Shown here in pieces: positions 1 to 7,023 of a stretch of 64,000 nucleotides of DNA. A program made the translations under genes and the position numbers. Source of the DNA: QQVM01 sp964544885 (GTDB lineage Bacteria; Bacteroidota; Bacteroidia; AKYH767-A; 2013-40CM-41-45); NCBI GenBank assembly GCA_964544885.1, contig CAZJDX010000009.1, positions 1-64,000 of the forward strand, written 5' to 3'. Every line of letters begins with the position of its first letter. Within the stretch, counting starts at the first letter, position 1. The notes under the pieces are model-generated. The model saw nothing but the letters and a program-made list of their open reading frames with translations, was not told the origin of the DNA and did no database searches.

Positions 1-100
1 AGCCCCGCAGGGGCGAAATCCCAATAGCCCCGCAGGGGCGAAATCCCAATAGCCCAGCAGGGGCGAAATCCCAATAGCCCCGCAGGGGCGAAATCCTGAT
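1..100. repeat. Left REP-like hairpin array, 25-bp unit x 4
   Basis: Four head-to-tail copies of a 25-bp unit begin at 1, 26, 51 and 76; the last is degenerate at its 3' end. Each contains the hairpin GCCCC-GCA-GGGGC followed by GAAATCCC. The third copy has a C-to-A change that breaks one stem pair. The array ends just before the transposase start at 108. It is the inverted counterpart of the array at 573-706. This is not a CRISPR: units abut with no variable spacers. REP-type hairpins beside Y1 transposases are a known association (RAYT systems). Assignment of this array to that class is inferred from position and shape. Confidence 0.8.
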
Positions 101-107
101 CATCACG

Positions 108-569
108 ATGGCAAATACATATACCCGGATCTATATACACATTGTATTCACGGTAAAAGGCCGGCAAAATCTCATTGAAAAAAAATGGAAAGATGATTTA
201 TACAAATACATCTGTGGAATTGTAAATGGGAAAGAACAAAAAGTATATGCTATTGGAGGAATTGCAGACCACATACATATACTGATTAGCATAAAACCGG
301 ATATTGCCATTTCTGATTTGGTCAGAGATATAAAGGCAAATTCTTCAAAATGGATAAATGAAAAAAGAATGGTTAAAGGAAAATTTCAATGGCAGGAAGG
401 TTTCGGCGCATTTTCTTCCACACAATCACAGTTAGATACCATTATTGCATACATAAACAATCAAGAGAATCATCATCAAAAGAAAACATTTAAAGATGAA
501 TACTTTGATTTATTACAAAAATTCAACATTGAATACGATGAAAAATATCTATTTGAATGGATTAGATAA
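108..569 (+). CDS. IS200/RAYT-like Y1 transposase (HUH single-strand transposase)
   Basis: The 153-aa protein has the full-length Y1_Tnp fold expected of IS200/IS605 TnpA or REP-associated tyrosine transposases. The HUH metal-binding motif is His55-Ile-His57 in ADHIHILISI. The catalytic tyrosine is probably Tyr115 in AYINNQENHH, the usual Y-I-x-N-Q-x-x-H-H context. Such enzymes cut and rejoin single-stranded DNA at hairpins through a 5'-phosphotyrosine intermediate. No TnpB-like accessory gene is next to it, as in IS200 or RAYT loci. It sits exactly between two inverted arrays of hairpin repeats (1-100 and 573-706), its likely substrates. The frame is intact, so it may be active or domesticated. 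The start ATG is the first in frame after the left array. Confidence 0.88.
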   Translation: MANTYTRIYIHIVFTVKGRQNLIEKKWKDDLYKYICGIVNGKEQKVYAIGGIADHIHILISIKPDIAISDLVRDIKANSSKWINEKRMVKGKFQWQEGFGAFSSTQSQLDTIIAYINNQENHHQKKTFKDEYFDLLQKFNIEYDEKYLFEWIR

Positions 570-572
570 TAT

Positions 573-706
573 CGCTCCAACGGAGCTATTAGGGTGACGC
601 TCCTACGGAGCTATTAGGGTGACGCTCCTACGGAGCTATTAGGGTGACGCTCCTACGGAGCTATTAGGGTGACGCTCCTTACGGAGCTATTAGGGTGACG
701 CTCCTA
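573..706. repeat. Right REP-like hairpin array, 25-bp unit x 5 plus a partial
   Basis: Units begin at 573, 598, 623, 648 and 673 (the last has one extra T), with a partial at 699-706. Each holds GCTCC-TAC-GGAGC followed by TATTAGGGTGAC; the first copy has AAC in the loop. Read on the minus strand the unit is AATAGC-TCC-GTA-GGA-GCG, matching the left-array unit AATAGC-CCC-GCA-GGG-GCG except for paired changes that keep the stem (C-G to T-A) and one loop base. The two arrays are therefore diverged inverted copies of one hairpin element around the transposase. Confidence 0.8.
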
Positions 707-723
707 ATGCGGCAACTTTCATT

Positions 724-741
724 GAAGCGAATCCTTCGCTT
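724..741 (+). terminator. Hairpin after the right array, possible weak terminator
   Basis: GAAGCGAA-TC-CTTCGCTTTT can form a 7-bp stem (AAGCGAA 725-731 with TTCGCTT 735-741) followed by a short T-run. It could end transposase transcription. The T-tract is short, so this is tentative. The rest of 742-843 shows nothing further that I can support. Confidence 0.3.
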
Positions 742-843
742 TTGCGCATGTTGAAAACCATTAATTACAGATTGAATTTTTTCAGGTACGGAAAAATTCT
801 TTGATTTAGGTACAATTTCGAGCAAAAAAGGTCTAATATAATT

Positions 844-873
844 TTGAAAAAAGCTCAAATTTTTGCACCTTTG
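844..873 (+). promoter_or_regulatory. Probable rpsP promoter
   Basis: TTG at 844-846 is followed by exactly 19 nt and then CACCTTTG at 866-873. This is one mismatch from the Bacteroidota form TTG-N19-TAnnTTTG. A perfect TAATTTTG also lies at 839-846 but has no spaced TTG upstream. The start codon of rpsP is about 85 nt downstream, leaving room for the leader hairpin at 908-923. Confidence 0.5.
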
Positions 874-907
874 CGATCCTTTTAAAAGAACGTGGGAGAA
901 TGTTCAT

Positions 908-923
908 CCGCCTTGGTCGGCGG
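908..923 (+). promoter_or_regulatory. Leader hairpin upstream of rpsP
   Basis: CCGCC-TTGGTC-GGCGG forms a strong 5-bp GC stem with a 6-nt loop in the putative 5' leader, about 35 nt before the rpsP ATG. A purine-rich stretch (AAAGGAAAT) follows directly. Autoregulatory leaders are common for ribosomal protein genes. A role for this hairpin is inference only. Confidence 0.35.
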
Positions 924-957
924 AAAGGAAATCAGAAACCATCAAAAACAATGTAAG

Positions 958-1503
958 ATGCCAGTTAAAATCAGATTAACGCGTCATGGTAAGAAGCACA
1001 ATGCTTATTACCATATTGTTGTGGCGGATAGTCGTGCTCCAAGGGATGGAAAGTATATCGAAATCATCGGTAATTACGATCCCAACACGGTACCCGCAAC
1101 AATAGAGATCAACCGGGACAAAGCCCTTGCCTGGTTAAAGAACGGTGCACAACCAACAGACACCTGCCGGGCCATCCTTTCTTACAAAGGGGTATTGTAC
1201 AAGCACCATCTTGAAAAAGGAGTCGCCAAAGGCGCGATTACTCAGGAACAAGCCGATTCAAAGTTTGAGTCCTGGCTAGAAACAAAAAATTCCAAAGTTG
1301 AGGAAAAGCGCAAGCGAGTGATCGGCGAGGTGACAAAATCGGCTGAAGCCAGACTTGCTGATGAAGCAAAGAAAAAAGAAGCCCGTCTGGAAGCACTCCG
1401 GAAGAAACTCACTCCTCCGCCTGTTGAAAAAGCAGTTGCCGAAGAAACGGAAGTTGAAAGTGGAGCGGTAGAAAACTCCGGAGAAGCACCTGCAGAATCC
1501 TGA
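958..1503 (+). CDS. rpsP: 30S ribosomal protein bS16
   Basis: The 181-aa product starts MPVKIRLTRHGKKHNAYYHI, the canonical bS16 N terminus, a protein of the 30S subunit that aids 16S rRNA folding. Residues 1 to about 80 are the conserved core. The rest (about 85-181) is a charged Lys/Glu/Ala-rich tail with likely helical, partly coiled character. E. coli bS16 has about 82 residues; a long tail is typical of Bacteroidota. An upstream in-frame start at 892 would add 22 non-conserved residues and is rejected. rimM follows, as in many bacteria, but a terminator-like hairpin lies between them. Confidence 0.96.
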   Translation: MPVKIRLTRHGKKHNAYYHIVVADSRAPRDGKYIEIIGNYDPNTVPATIEINRDKALAWLKNGAQPTDTCRAILSYKGVLYKHHLEKGVAKGAITQEQADSKFESWLETKNSKVEEKRKRVIGEVTKSAEARLADEAKKKEARLEALRKKLTPPPVEKAVAEETEVESGAVENSGEAPAES

Positions 1504-1522
1504 TCTTTCTGCAACAAATTTG

Positions 1523-1557
1523 AAATCCGCTTTGTCTATACATGGCGGATTTTTTTT
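1523..1557 (+). terminator. Terminator-like hairpin after rpsP
   Basis: AAATCCGC (1523-1530) pairs with GCGGATTT (1545-1552) around a 14-nt loop and runs into a T-tract. It sits between rpsP and rimM and may reduce read-through, so that rpsP is expressed more than rimM. Confidence 0.7.
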
Positions 1558-1614
1558 ATACCCGCAATCTGTACATCTTTACTCCTGAATAAATGACCCT
1601 AAGTGGCAGCGAAC

Positions 1615-2163
1615 ATGAAAACCCTGAACACTGGTAAACTAGTTTCACTCGGAACTATCGGCAAGTGTCATGGCTTCAAAGGCGAATTAAGTCTGATCAT
1701 TGATAACCCGGAACTGACAGATCCGCTAAAACTGAAGGCCACATTTATCTTCCTTATACTGGAAGGACTTCCAGTGCCTTTTTTTGTTGAAGAAGTCGGA
1801 GAAAAGAAGGGTATTACCGTTCTTAAAATTGAGACCATTGACACGGAAGCAGAGGCCCGCAAACTGAACGGAATAAAAGTAAAGATGGAAAGGCAAAGAC
1901 CGAAGAAAGTGATCCCGGTCAATGAAAAGCCGCAATGGATGGATCTGAGAGGTTATATTGTGCACGATTCCACTTATGGTGAACTGGGTCCGATAGTGGA
2001 AGTTCAGGAATATCCCATGCAATACATCGCGAAATGCATGGTTAGCGGAAAGGAGGTATTGTTCCCTTTACACGAGGAGATGATACTTGATATTGACGAA
2101 GAAAAGCGCAGGATCGAAACCGAACTTCCGGATGGCTTGCTTGACGTCTATCTCAAATCCTGA
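1615..2163 (+). CDS. rimM: 16S rRNA processing protein RimM
   Basis: The product is about 182 aa. RimM is a 30S assembly factor that binds uS19 and helps mature the 16S 3' domain. The N-terminal RimM domain starts at VSLGTIGKCHGFKGEL (the usual G-x-I-x-K-x-H-G-x-x-G-E-L motif). The C-terminal half is the PRC-barrel domain (from about residue 95, PQWMDLRGYIVHDSTYGELG). The ATG at 1615 is preferred; a GTG at 1603 would add four residues. It follows rpsP, the normal partner. trmD and rplS, which complete this operon in many bacteria, are absent and trmN6 follows instead. Confidence 0.93.
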   Translation: MKTLNTGKLVSLGTIGKCHGFKGELSLIIDNPELTDPLKLKATFIFLILEGLPVPFFVEEVGEKKGITVLKIETIDTEAEARKLNGIKVKMERQRPKKVIPVNEKPQWMDLRGYIVHDSTYGELGPIVEVQEYPMQYIAKCMVSGKEVLFPLHEEMILDIDEEKRRIETELPDGLLDVYLKS

Positions 2164-2219
2164 TTCGCAGGTTAAAAAGGGCCTGATCAGATTATTTATT
2201 ATCTTGGAATTTCAAATGT

Positions 2220-2954
2220 ATGAGCGAGGATACTTTCCGGTTCAGGCAATTCACGATCCATCAGGACAAATGCGCCATGAAAGTTGGCACAGATGCTGTG
2301 CTGTTGGGTTCATGGGTTGAACCTTCTTCCGCTTACAGAATTCTAGACATAGGAACCGGCACCGGACTGATTGCACTGATGCTTGCTCAGCGATCATCCT
2401 GCAATATCGATGCGGTTGACATTGATGAAAATGCAAGTAAACAAGCCCGTGAAAACTTCATGCTGTCACCCTGGTTCAGCCGGCTTAACATTTTTCATAC
2501 AAGCTTCCAGGAATTCGCATCCCAGTCGGGATTAGTATATGATCTCATCGTTTCGAATCCCCCCTATTTTCAGCACGCATCAAAACCTTCCGGTGAATCC
2601 AGAAGCAATGCAAGACATAATGATCTCCTGGCTTTCCAGGAATTGATTGATGGCGTGAAAAAAATCCTCCATCCGGAAGGAAGATTCTATCTTATATTAC
2701 CGGTACGGGAAGGAATGGAATTCATTGATCTTGCCCAGAGATCAGGATTATTCTGCCGGCATCTTGTAAAAGTTCTCACCAAGCCGAGCAAGCCGGAAAA
2801 AAGACTTATCATGGAGTTCGGAAAGGAAATGAAGGCGATGACTGAAGAAGAACTGATCATTCAGAATGAAGACAACTCATTCAGTACTGTATATTCCCGT
2901 CTCACGAAGGAGTATTACTTTACACTCAGGAATCCACACTCACCTGATTCCTGA
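2220..2954 (+). CDS. trmN6: tRNA1(Val) (adenine(37)-N6)-methyltransferase, TrmN6/YfiC type
   Basis: This 244-aa class I SAM methyltransferase carries the SAM motif DIGTGTGL (residues 43-50) and the amino-methyltransferase catalytic motif NPPY (113-116). The N-terminal FTIHQDKCAMKVGTDAVLLG stretch is typical of YfiC/TrmN6, which makes m6A at position 37 of tRNA1-Val. It begins 56 nt after rimM on the same strand and is probably co-transcribed. Its last 29 nt overlap the 3' end of the convergent saccharopine dehydrogenase-like gene. The family also includes HemK-like enzymes acting on glutamine, but the N-terminal signature favours TrmN6. Confidence 0.85.
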   Translation: MSEDTFRFRQFTIHQDKCAMKVGTDAVLLGSWVEPSSAYRILDIGTGTGLIALMLAQRSSCNIDAVDIDENASKQARENFMLSPWFSRLNIFHTSFQEFASQSGLVYDLIVSNPPYFQHASKPSGESRSNARHNDLLAFQELIDGVKKILHPEGRFYLILPVREGMEFIDLAQRSGLFCRHLVKVLTKPSKPEKRLIMEFGKEMKAMTEEELIIQNEDNSFSTVYSRLTKEYYFTLRNPHSPDS

Positions 2955-4266
2955 AAGCTATTCCCAGTTCTTTAAGTTCCGTCAGTACCGGCTTATAAAT
3001 TTCCCTGCTGACAGGTATGCGGACTCCTCGCTCTCTGATAATTCCATTCAGGATCAGACGGGTTGAAATGGCGGCAGGAAGACCGACGGTTCGTGCCATG
3101 GCCGTATGAAAAGAATTCTCACCTTCTACTACAAGTGAAGAGGTGAGGGAATGCATTTTATTATTCAGCGTGAAACGAAACAGATGCTGCATAACGATCA
3201 TGTCTTTATCATCATCTCCCAGTTTCCACTTTACTTCCAGCAAGGACTGAAGTATTTGCGCCGGACTCACTTTTGAAAGACCAATCTTTTTTTCATCCAA
3301 TATACCCGTCCATTCAACAAGATCCAAAGCCGGATCATTTTCAGGATAATTCATAAGTTCTGAAAGACGCTTTCTTAAGGAAACTTTTCCCTCTCTCCCG
3401 GGAAGAAAGGCGTCGATGAGCTTCGCATAGCTAAGGTCTTCTGTTCCTTCCAAGAAATAAGAATCATCGGTGAGGCCCAATTGAACAAATACATTCCATG
3501 CCCGGCAGAATCCTTCCTGCCTCAATGTTCCCCGAAGCATTGTATTGACGGATTCAATGCCGTACGTTTTAATGTACGAAAGAGAATCCCGGTTTGCATA
3601 TCCATCAAAATTTCCATGGCCATCAACATGCACCTTTTCACTTTGTGCAAAGAGTCTGTGATAGGGTATATACTTATAAGAACCGTTTTCCATGTACCGT
3701 GCGGTACCCTGTCCGGCAATTATCACATTTCTCGGGTTCCAGGAAAATTTATATCCCCAGGGATTATCATTTGAAGCGGGTGCGACAAGACCGCCTGTGA
3801 AAGACTTAAAAACCTCCAGCTGTCCGCCTTTTTCGCGGATCTCATCAATCATTTCCATGGCACTCATATGGTCAATTCCCGGATCCAGCCCGCATTCATT
3901 GAGCAAGATCACATCCGCCCTCATGGCAGACTCATGCAGTTCCGTCATCTCCTTACTTACGTAGGATGCCGTGACAAGATGTTTCCTCATGCGTACACAC
4001 TCCCTTGCAATCTGAATATGCATATGAGCCGGTAACATGGACAGAACCAGATCAGAATTCTCAATCTCAGTAGTGGTAGCAACCGTGTCGTTAATGTCAA
4101 GTTGTATGGCCCTTGCGGATGCATGGCCGGCGGTTTTTTCCTCTGCACTCCTGATACTCATATCAGCCACTGTAAGTATCCAGCCTTCATTTGCAGCATG
4201 ACTTAGCAAATAACTGATAAGGCTGGAAGAGGAGCGGCCTGCACCAATCAATAGAATCTTCTTCAT
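2926..4266 (-). CDS. Saccharopine dehydrogenase-family oxidoreductase
   Basis: The 446-aa product starts MKKILLIGAGRSSSSLISYL, a Rossmann NAD(P)-binding motif (GxGxxxxxL), and has the C-terminal catalytic fold of saccharopine dehydrogenase (LNECGLDPGIDHMSAMEMID, then SFTGGLVAPASNDNPWGYKFSW). Known relatives interconvert saccharopine with glutamate and aminoadipate semialdehyde in lysine metabolism. In Bacteroidota such genes are often tied to lysine degradation, but the substrate cannot be fixed here. The start at 4266 is chosen over an upstream frame start because the Rossmann strand begins there. It overlaps trmN6 tail to tail. Confidence 0.85.
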   Translation of the reverse strand: MKKILLIGAGRSSSSLISYLLSHAANEGWILTVADMSIRSAEEKTAGHASARAIQLDINDTVATTTEIENSDLVLSMLPAHMHIQIARECVRMRKHLVTASYVSKEMTELHESAMRADVILLNECGLDPGIDHMSAMEMIDEIREKGGQLEVFKSFTGGLVAPASNDNPWGYKFSWNPRNVIIAGQGTARYMENGSYKYIPYHRLFAQSEKVHVDGHGNFDGYANRDSLSYIKTYGIESVNTMLRGTLRQEGFCRAWNVFVQLGLTDDSYFLEGTEDLSYAKLIDAFLPGREGKVSLRKRLSELMNYPENDPALDLVEWTGILDEKKIGLSKVSPAQILQSLLEVKWKLGDDDKDMIVMQHLFRFTLNNKMHSLTSSLVVEGENSFHTAMARTVGLPAAISTRLILNGIIRERGVRIPVSREIYKPVLTELKELGIAFRNQVSVDS

Positions 4267-4435
4267 TACAGAAATTTGGGCGAAGGTACGCTTCCGGATG
4301 AATTTATACGAAAGCACGGGAAGGAAGAAGAAAAAGATCATCATCCGGCATGGCCTTTGGTTAAAATGTTCAATTTGTGAAGCCCTGAATGCTTACCTTA
4401 GCAGCATAAAACAATCATTTAAAAAAGTATTTACC

Positions 4436-5419
4436 ATGCTTCGTACAATTATTCTTTGCATGTTGCTCGTCTTCAACATGAATACCCTAATGGCCCAGGA
4501 CAACAATCTTATCCTGTTCACCGAAAATGGTGAAAAGTTCCAGGTTATTCTCAATGGAATTCTCCAGAATCAAAACCCGGAAACCAATGTAAGGCTTACA
4601 GGTTTGCCTGCTCCTAATTATAAATGCCGTGTGATCTTTGCAGACAAAGCCCTTGGTCACCTGGACTTCAATGTGTTTTTTCAGGAGGCAGGTGAAGAAC
4701 TCACTATGGCAGTTAAGCAAAATAAAAAAGGTGAATATGTAACGAGGTATGTCAGCTCGATTCCAGTCGCTTCCGCCCCACCCGCTCCGGGAGGACAGAC
4801 AGTGTATGTCTATACCGAAAAAGCGGCACCTGTTGAATCTGTAACAACCACCATCAGTCATACAAGCACCACCCAGCAGAGTGGCAACAGTCCTGTCGGA
4901 GAAAATATAAACCTGCAAATGGGGGTAAGTATGAACGAAAATGGGGGCAACATCAGTATTCAGGCGAGTGGTATGGATGTTGACGGGGACATGAATGCCA
5001 CGACCACCACCACGACCACAACGCATACGGTTACCAAGACCACTACAACTACAACGCTTCCGCCGGACTCACCAACTGAAGAGAAAATCATTTATATTCA
5101 GGGTTATAATGGCCCTGTCGGTTGCCCTCATCCGATGTCGCCGGCAGACTTCAATTCGATGAAGCAAACAATCAGTTCAAAGGATTTCGAAAGTACCAGA
5201 CTAAGTATTGCAAAACAGGTACTTCAAAAAAACTGCCTGATCACCGACCAGGTGCGCGAAGTGCTGTCTCTATTCGACTTTGAAAACACAAAACTTGAAT
5301 ACGCGAAATTCGCCTATGACTACACCTACGATACTGGTAATTACTTCAAAGTGAATGACGCTTTTGAATTCGAGAGTTCAGTGGAAGATCTGAACAACTA
5401 TATTAGCACAAAAAACTGA
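4436..5419 (+). CDS. Secreted DUF4476 domain protein
   Basis: The 327-aa product begins with a signal peptide (MLRTIILCMLLVFNMNTLMAQ). An N-terminal beta-rich region follows (about 25-110). A low-complexity Thr-rich linker spans about residues 185-210. The C-terminal 90 residues (from CPHPMSPADFNSMKQTI) match DUF4476, a helical domain of unknown function common in Bacteroidota. The protein is probably periplasmic or surface exposed. The start at ATG 4436 puts the signal peptide at the N terminus. Function is unknown. It is followed 15 nt later by the OsmC gene. Confidence 0.82.
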   Translation: MLRTIILCMLLVFNMNTLMAQDNNLILFTENGEKFQVILNGILQNQNPETNVRLTGLPAPNYKCRVIFADKALGHLDFNVFFQEAGEELTMAVKQNKKGEYVTRYVSSIPVASAPPAPGGQTVYVYTEKAAPVESVTTTISHTSTTQQSGNSPVGENINLQMGVSMNENGGNISIQASGMDVDGDMNATTTTTTTTHTVTKTTTTTTLPPDSPTEEKIIYIQGYNGPVGCPHPMSPADFNSMKQTISSKDFESTRLSIAKQVLQKNCLITDQVREVLSLFDFENTKLEYAKFAYDYTYDTGNYFKVNDAFEFESSVEDLNNYISTKN

Positions 5420-5434
5420 AACCGCGGGTCTGAC

Positions 5435-5917
5435 ATGAGCAAGGAGCACTTCTACAGTCTTTCCGTGAGGTGGACAGGTAACAATGGAACCGGCACGTCC
5501 AATTACCAATCTTATGACAGGTCTCATGTCATCTCCTCTCAGGAGAAGCCGGAGATAGCCGCTTCATCTGATCCCGCCTTCAGGGGTGATAAGGCTAAAT
5601 ACAATCCAGAAGAATTATTACTCGCGGCCCTGTCCTCCTGCCACATGCTTTGGTTTCTCCATTTATGCGCCGATAACGGCGTGGTCGTTGTTGACTATAA
5701 AGACGATCCTTCAGGAACTATGGTTGAAAATGAAAAGGGTGGCCGGTTTCAGGTGGTTGTCCTCAAACCAACAGTTACCGTTAAAGAAAGTTTTATGCTC
5801 GATCAGTTGGATGAAATGCACAAACTTGCACACGAATATTGCTTCATTTCCAATTCTGTAAACTTCCCTGTTTTGCATACACCTATATACCTTGTTGCTG
5901 AAAACACTAATTACTGA
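5435..5917 (+). CDS. OsmC/Ohr-family thiol peroxidase-like protein
   Basis: The 160-aa OsmC-fold protein has two conserved cysteines: Cys69 in ALSSCHMLWFLHLC and Cys136 in HEYCFISNSV. Family members reduce organic hydroperoxides with these cysteines. The segment YNPEELLLAALSSCH is the hallmark. It resembles the YhfA/OsmC subgroup more than Ohr. It sits in a plus-strand run with DUF423 (6 nt gap). A cytoplasmic role in peroxide or thiol stress is inferred from the family. Confidence 0.88.
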   Translation: MSKEHFYSLSVRWTGNNGTGTSNYQSYDRSHVISSQEKPEIAASSDPAFRGDKAKYNPEELLLAALSSCHMLWFLHLCADNGVVVVDYKDDPSGTMVENEKGGRFQVVVLKPTVTVKESFMLDQLDEMHKLAHEYCFISNSVNFPVLHTPIYLVAENTNY

Positions 5918-5923
5918 ATTATC

Positions 5924-6319
5924 ATGCATAAAACCTTTGCAATTTGTGGTGTTATCCTTGGAGGGCTTGCTGTCGTGATTGGGGCTTTCGGTGCTCATGC
6001 ACTGAAGGCGAAACTATCAGCAGAACAGTTACAGGTATTTGAGACAGGGATTAAATATCAGTTTTATCATGCAATGGCCCTGTTATTGCTGAGCATATTT
6101 CTTGAGAAAACCGGATCACCGGCAATGCAGATGGCAGGATATTTCTTTCTTTCCGGAATACTTCTCTTCTCCGGTTCAATTTATCTTCTTTCTACGCGCG
6201 AATTGCTGGGTATTGAATCATGGAAAGGAATTCTGGGCCCGGTTACACCCCTGGGAGGCCTATGCTTCATAGTGGGATGGCTGGCATTTCTCATGGGTAT
6301 TATAAAAAATTTCAAATGA
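5924..6319 (+). CDS. DUF423 (YgdD/YwdK) membrane protein
   Basis: The 131-aa inner-membrane protein has about four hydrophobic helices. The N-terminal GVILGGLAVVIGAFGAHAL and the following FETGIKYQFYHAMALLLLS are the DUF423 signature. Function is unknown; conserved members are linked only loosely to envelope traits. Its stop overlaps the next start as ATGA (6316-6319), which indicates translational coupling to the lipoprotein gene. Confidence 0.9.
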   Translation: MHKTFAICGVILGGLAVVIGAFGAHALKAKLSAEQLQVFETGIKYQFYHAMALLLLSIFLEKTGSPAMQMAGYFFLSGILLFSGSIYLLSTRELLGIESWKGILGPVTPLGGLCFIVGWLAFLMGIIKNFK

Positions 6320-6816
6320 ACAGGAAGAATATGAAGGTCACTATGTCAGGCAACCACAAATACCTTTTTCATCCGGCAAAAATCATTGCCCTGTTTCTGA
6401 TTCTTTCCGCACTCTGCCTCTCATCCTGCAGACAAAAAAAAGAAGCGGTTACGAGCGATGAGCCTAAAGATCTTTCGTCCAATACAATTCAAGCAACCGC
6501 TAATCCAAAAGACACATTCCCTGAAAAGTCAAGACTGGTCATCGCTTTTTTCTCGGTAGCCGATGGAGTAGACTTTCAAGCCATACTTCGATTCGAAGAC
6601 AGTATCGGAGAATATGCCGGCGAGAAGGGGATCAATATCGATTATGAAAAGACGCATTGGGGCAGAGAGGGAGAAACCGATTTTTGTCTGGAACTCACTG
6701 AACTTAGCCAGGAAGAGCAAGCCGAATTCATTGAAAGAAGCAGGGAATTGCTGAAATCGGCTCAACATGTGAATATCTATGAAAATGCGCCCTGCCGGCA
6801 CCGGAGAAGCCGCTGA
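6316..6816 (+). CDS. Putative lipoprotein, unknown function
   Basis: The product is about 166 aa. A signal sequence ends in a lipobox (ALCLSSC followed by RQKK), so the mature protein is probably a membrane-anchored lipoprotein. A Ser/Thr-rich linker follows. The C-terminal part (about 75-165) contains RLVIAFFSVADGVDF and an acidic helix, with two later cysteines, and I do not recognise it. The start is the ATG that overlaps the DUF423 stop as ATGA; an ATG at 6331 with AGGAAG upstream is an alternative. Confidence 0.7.
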   Translation: MNRKNMKVTMSGNHKYLFHPAKIIALFLILSALCLSSCRQKKEAVTSDEPKDLSSNTIQATANPKDTFPEKSRLVIAFFSVADGVDFQAILRFEDSIGEYAGEKGINIDYEKTHWGREGETDFCLELTELSQEEQAEFIERSRELLKSAQHVNIYENAPCRHRRSR

Positions 6817-6970
6817 TTGAATCTTTAGGTTTGAAACGATCAAGGTTGGATCGTATATTTTCAGGATACGGAATCAAACTGATCAGATTTACCGGCTTGC
6901 TAAATTGAAACTGAACACATTGGAAATTTGTCGAGCTTTCTGATCTGACAGCTTCATATTTGGCCCGGTA

Positions 6971-7002
6971 TTGGTCAAATCCATAAATTTTCGCTTACTT
7001 TG
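6971..7002 (+). promoter_or_regulatory. Possible pckA promoter
   Basis: TTG (6971-6973), a 21-nt spacer and TTACTTTG (6995-7002) resemble TTG-N19-TAnnTTTG with one mismatch in the -7 element. The pckA ATG is 22 nt downstream. The remainder of 6817-6970 shows no other feature. Confidence 0.4.
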
Positions 7003-7023
7003 CCCCACAAATTGGACATTATC

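Noticed and set aside
1..706. CRISPR array in the 25-bp repeats
   Set aside because: Units abut with no variable spacers and have a palindromic hairpin core; no cas genes are near.
892..957. N-terminal extension of bS16 from an upstream start
   Set aside because: The added residues are not bS16-like and contain the leader hairpin; ATG 958 gives the conserved N terminus.
4487..5026. 179-aa minus-strand frame opposite the DUF4476 gene
   Set aside because: It is the antisense of a repetitive coding region with no domain; the plus-strand gene has a signal peptide and a recognised domain.
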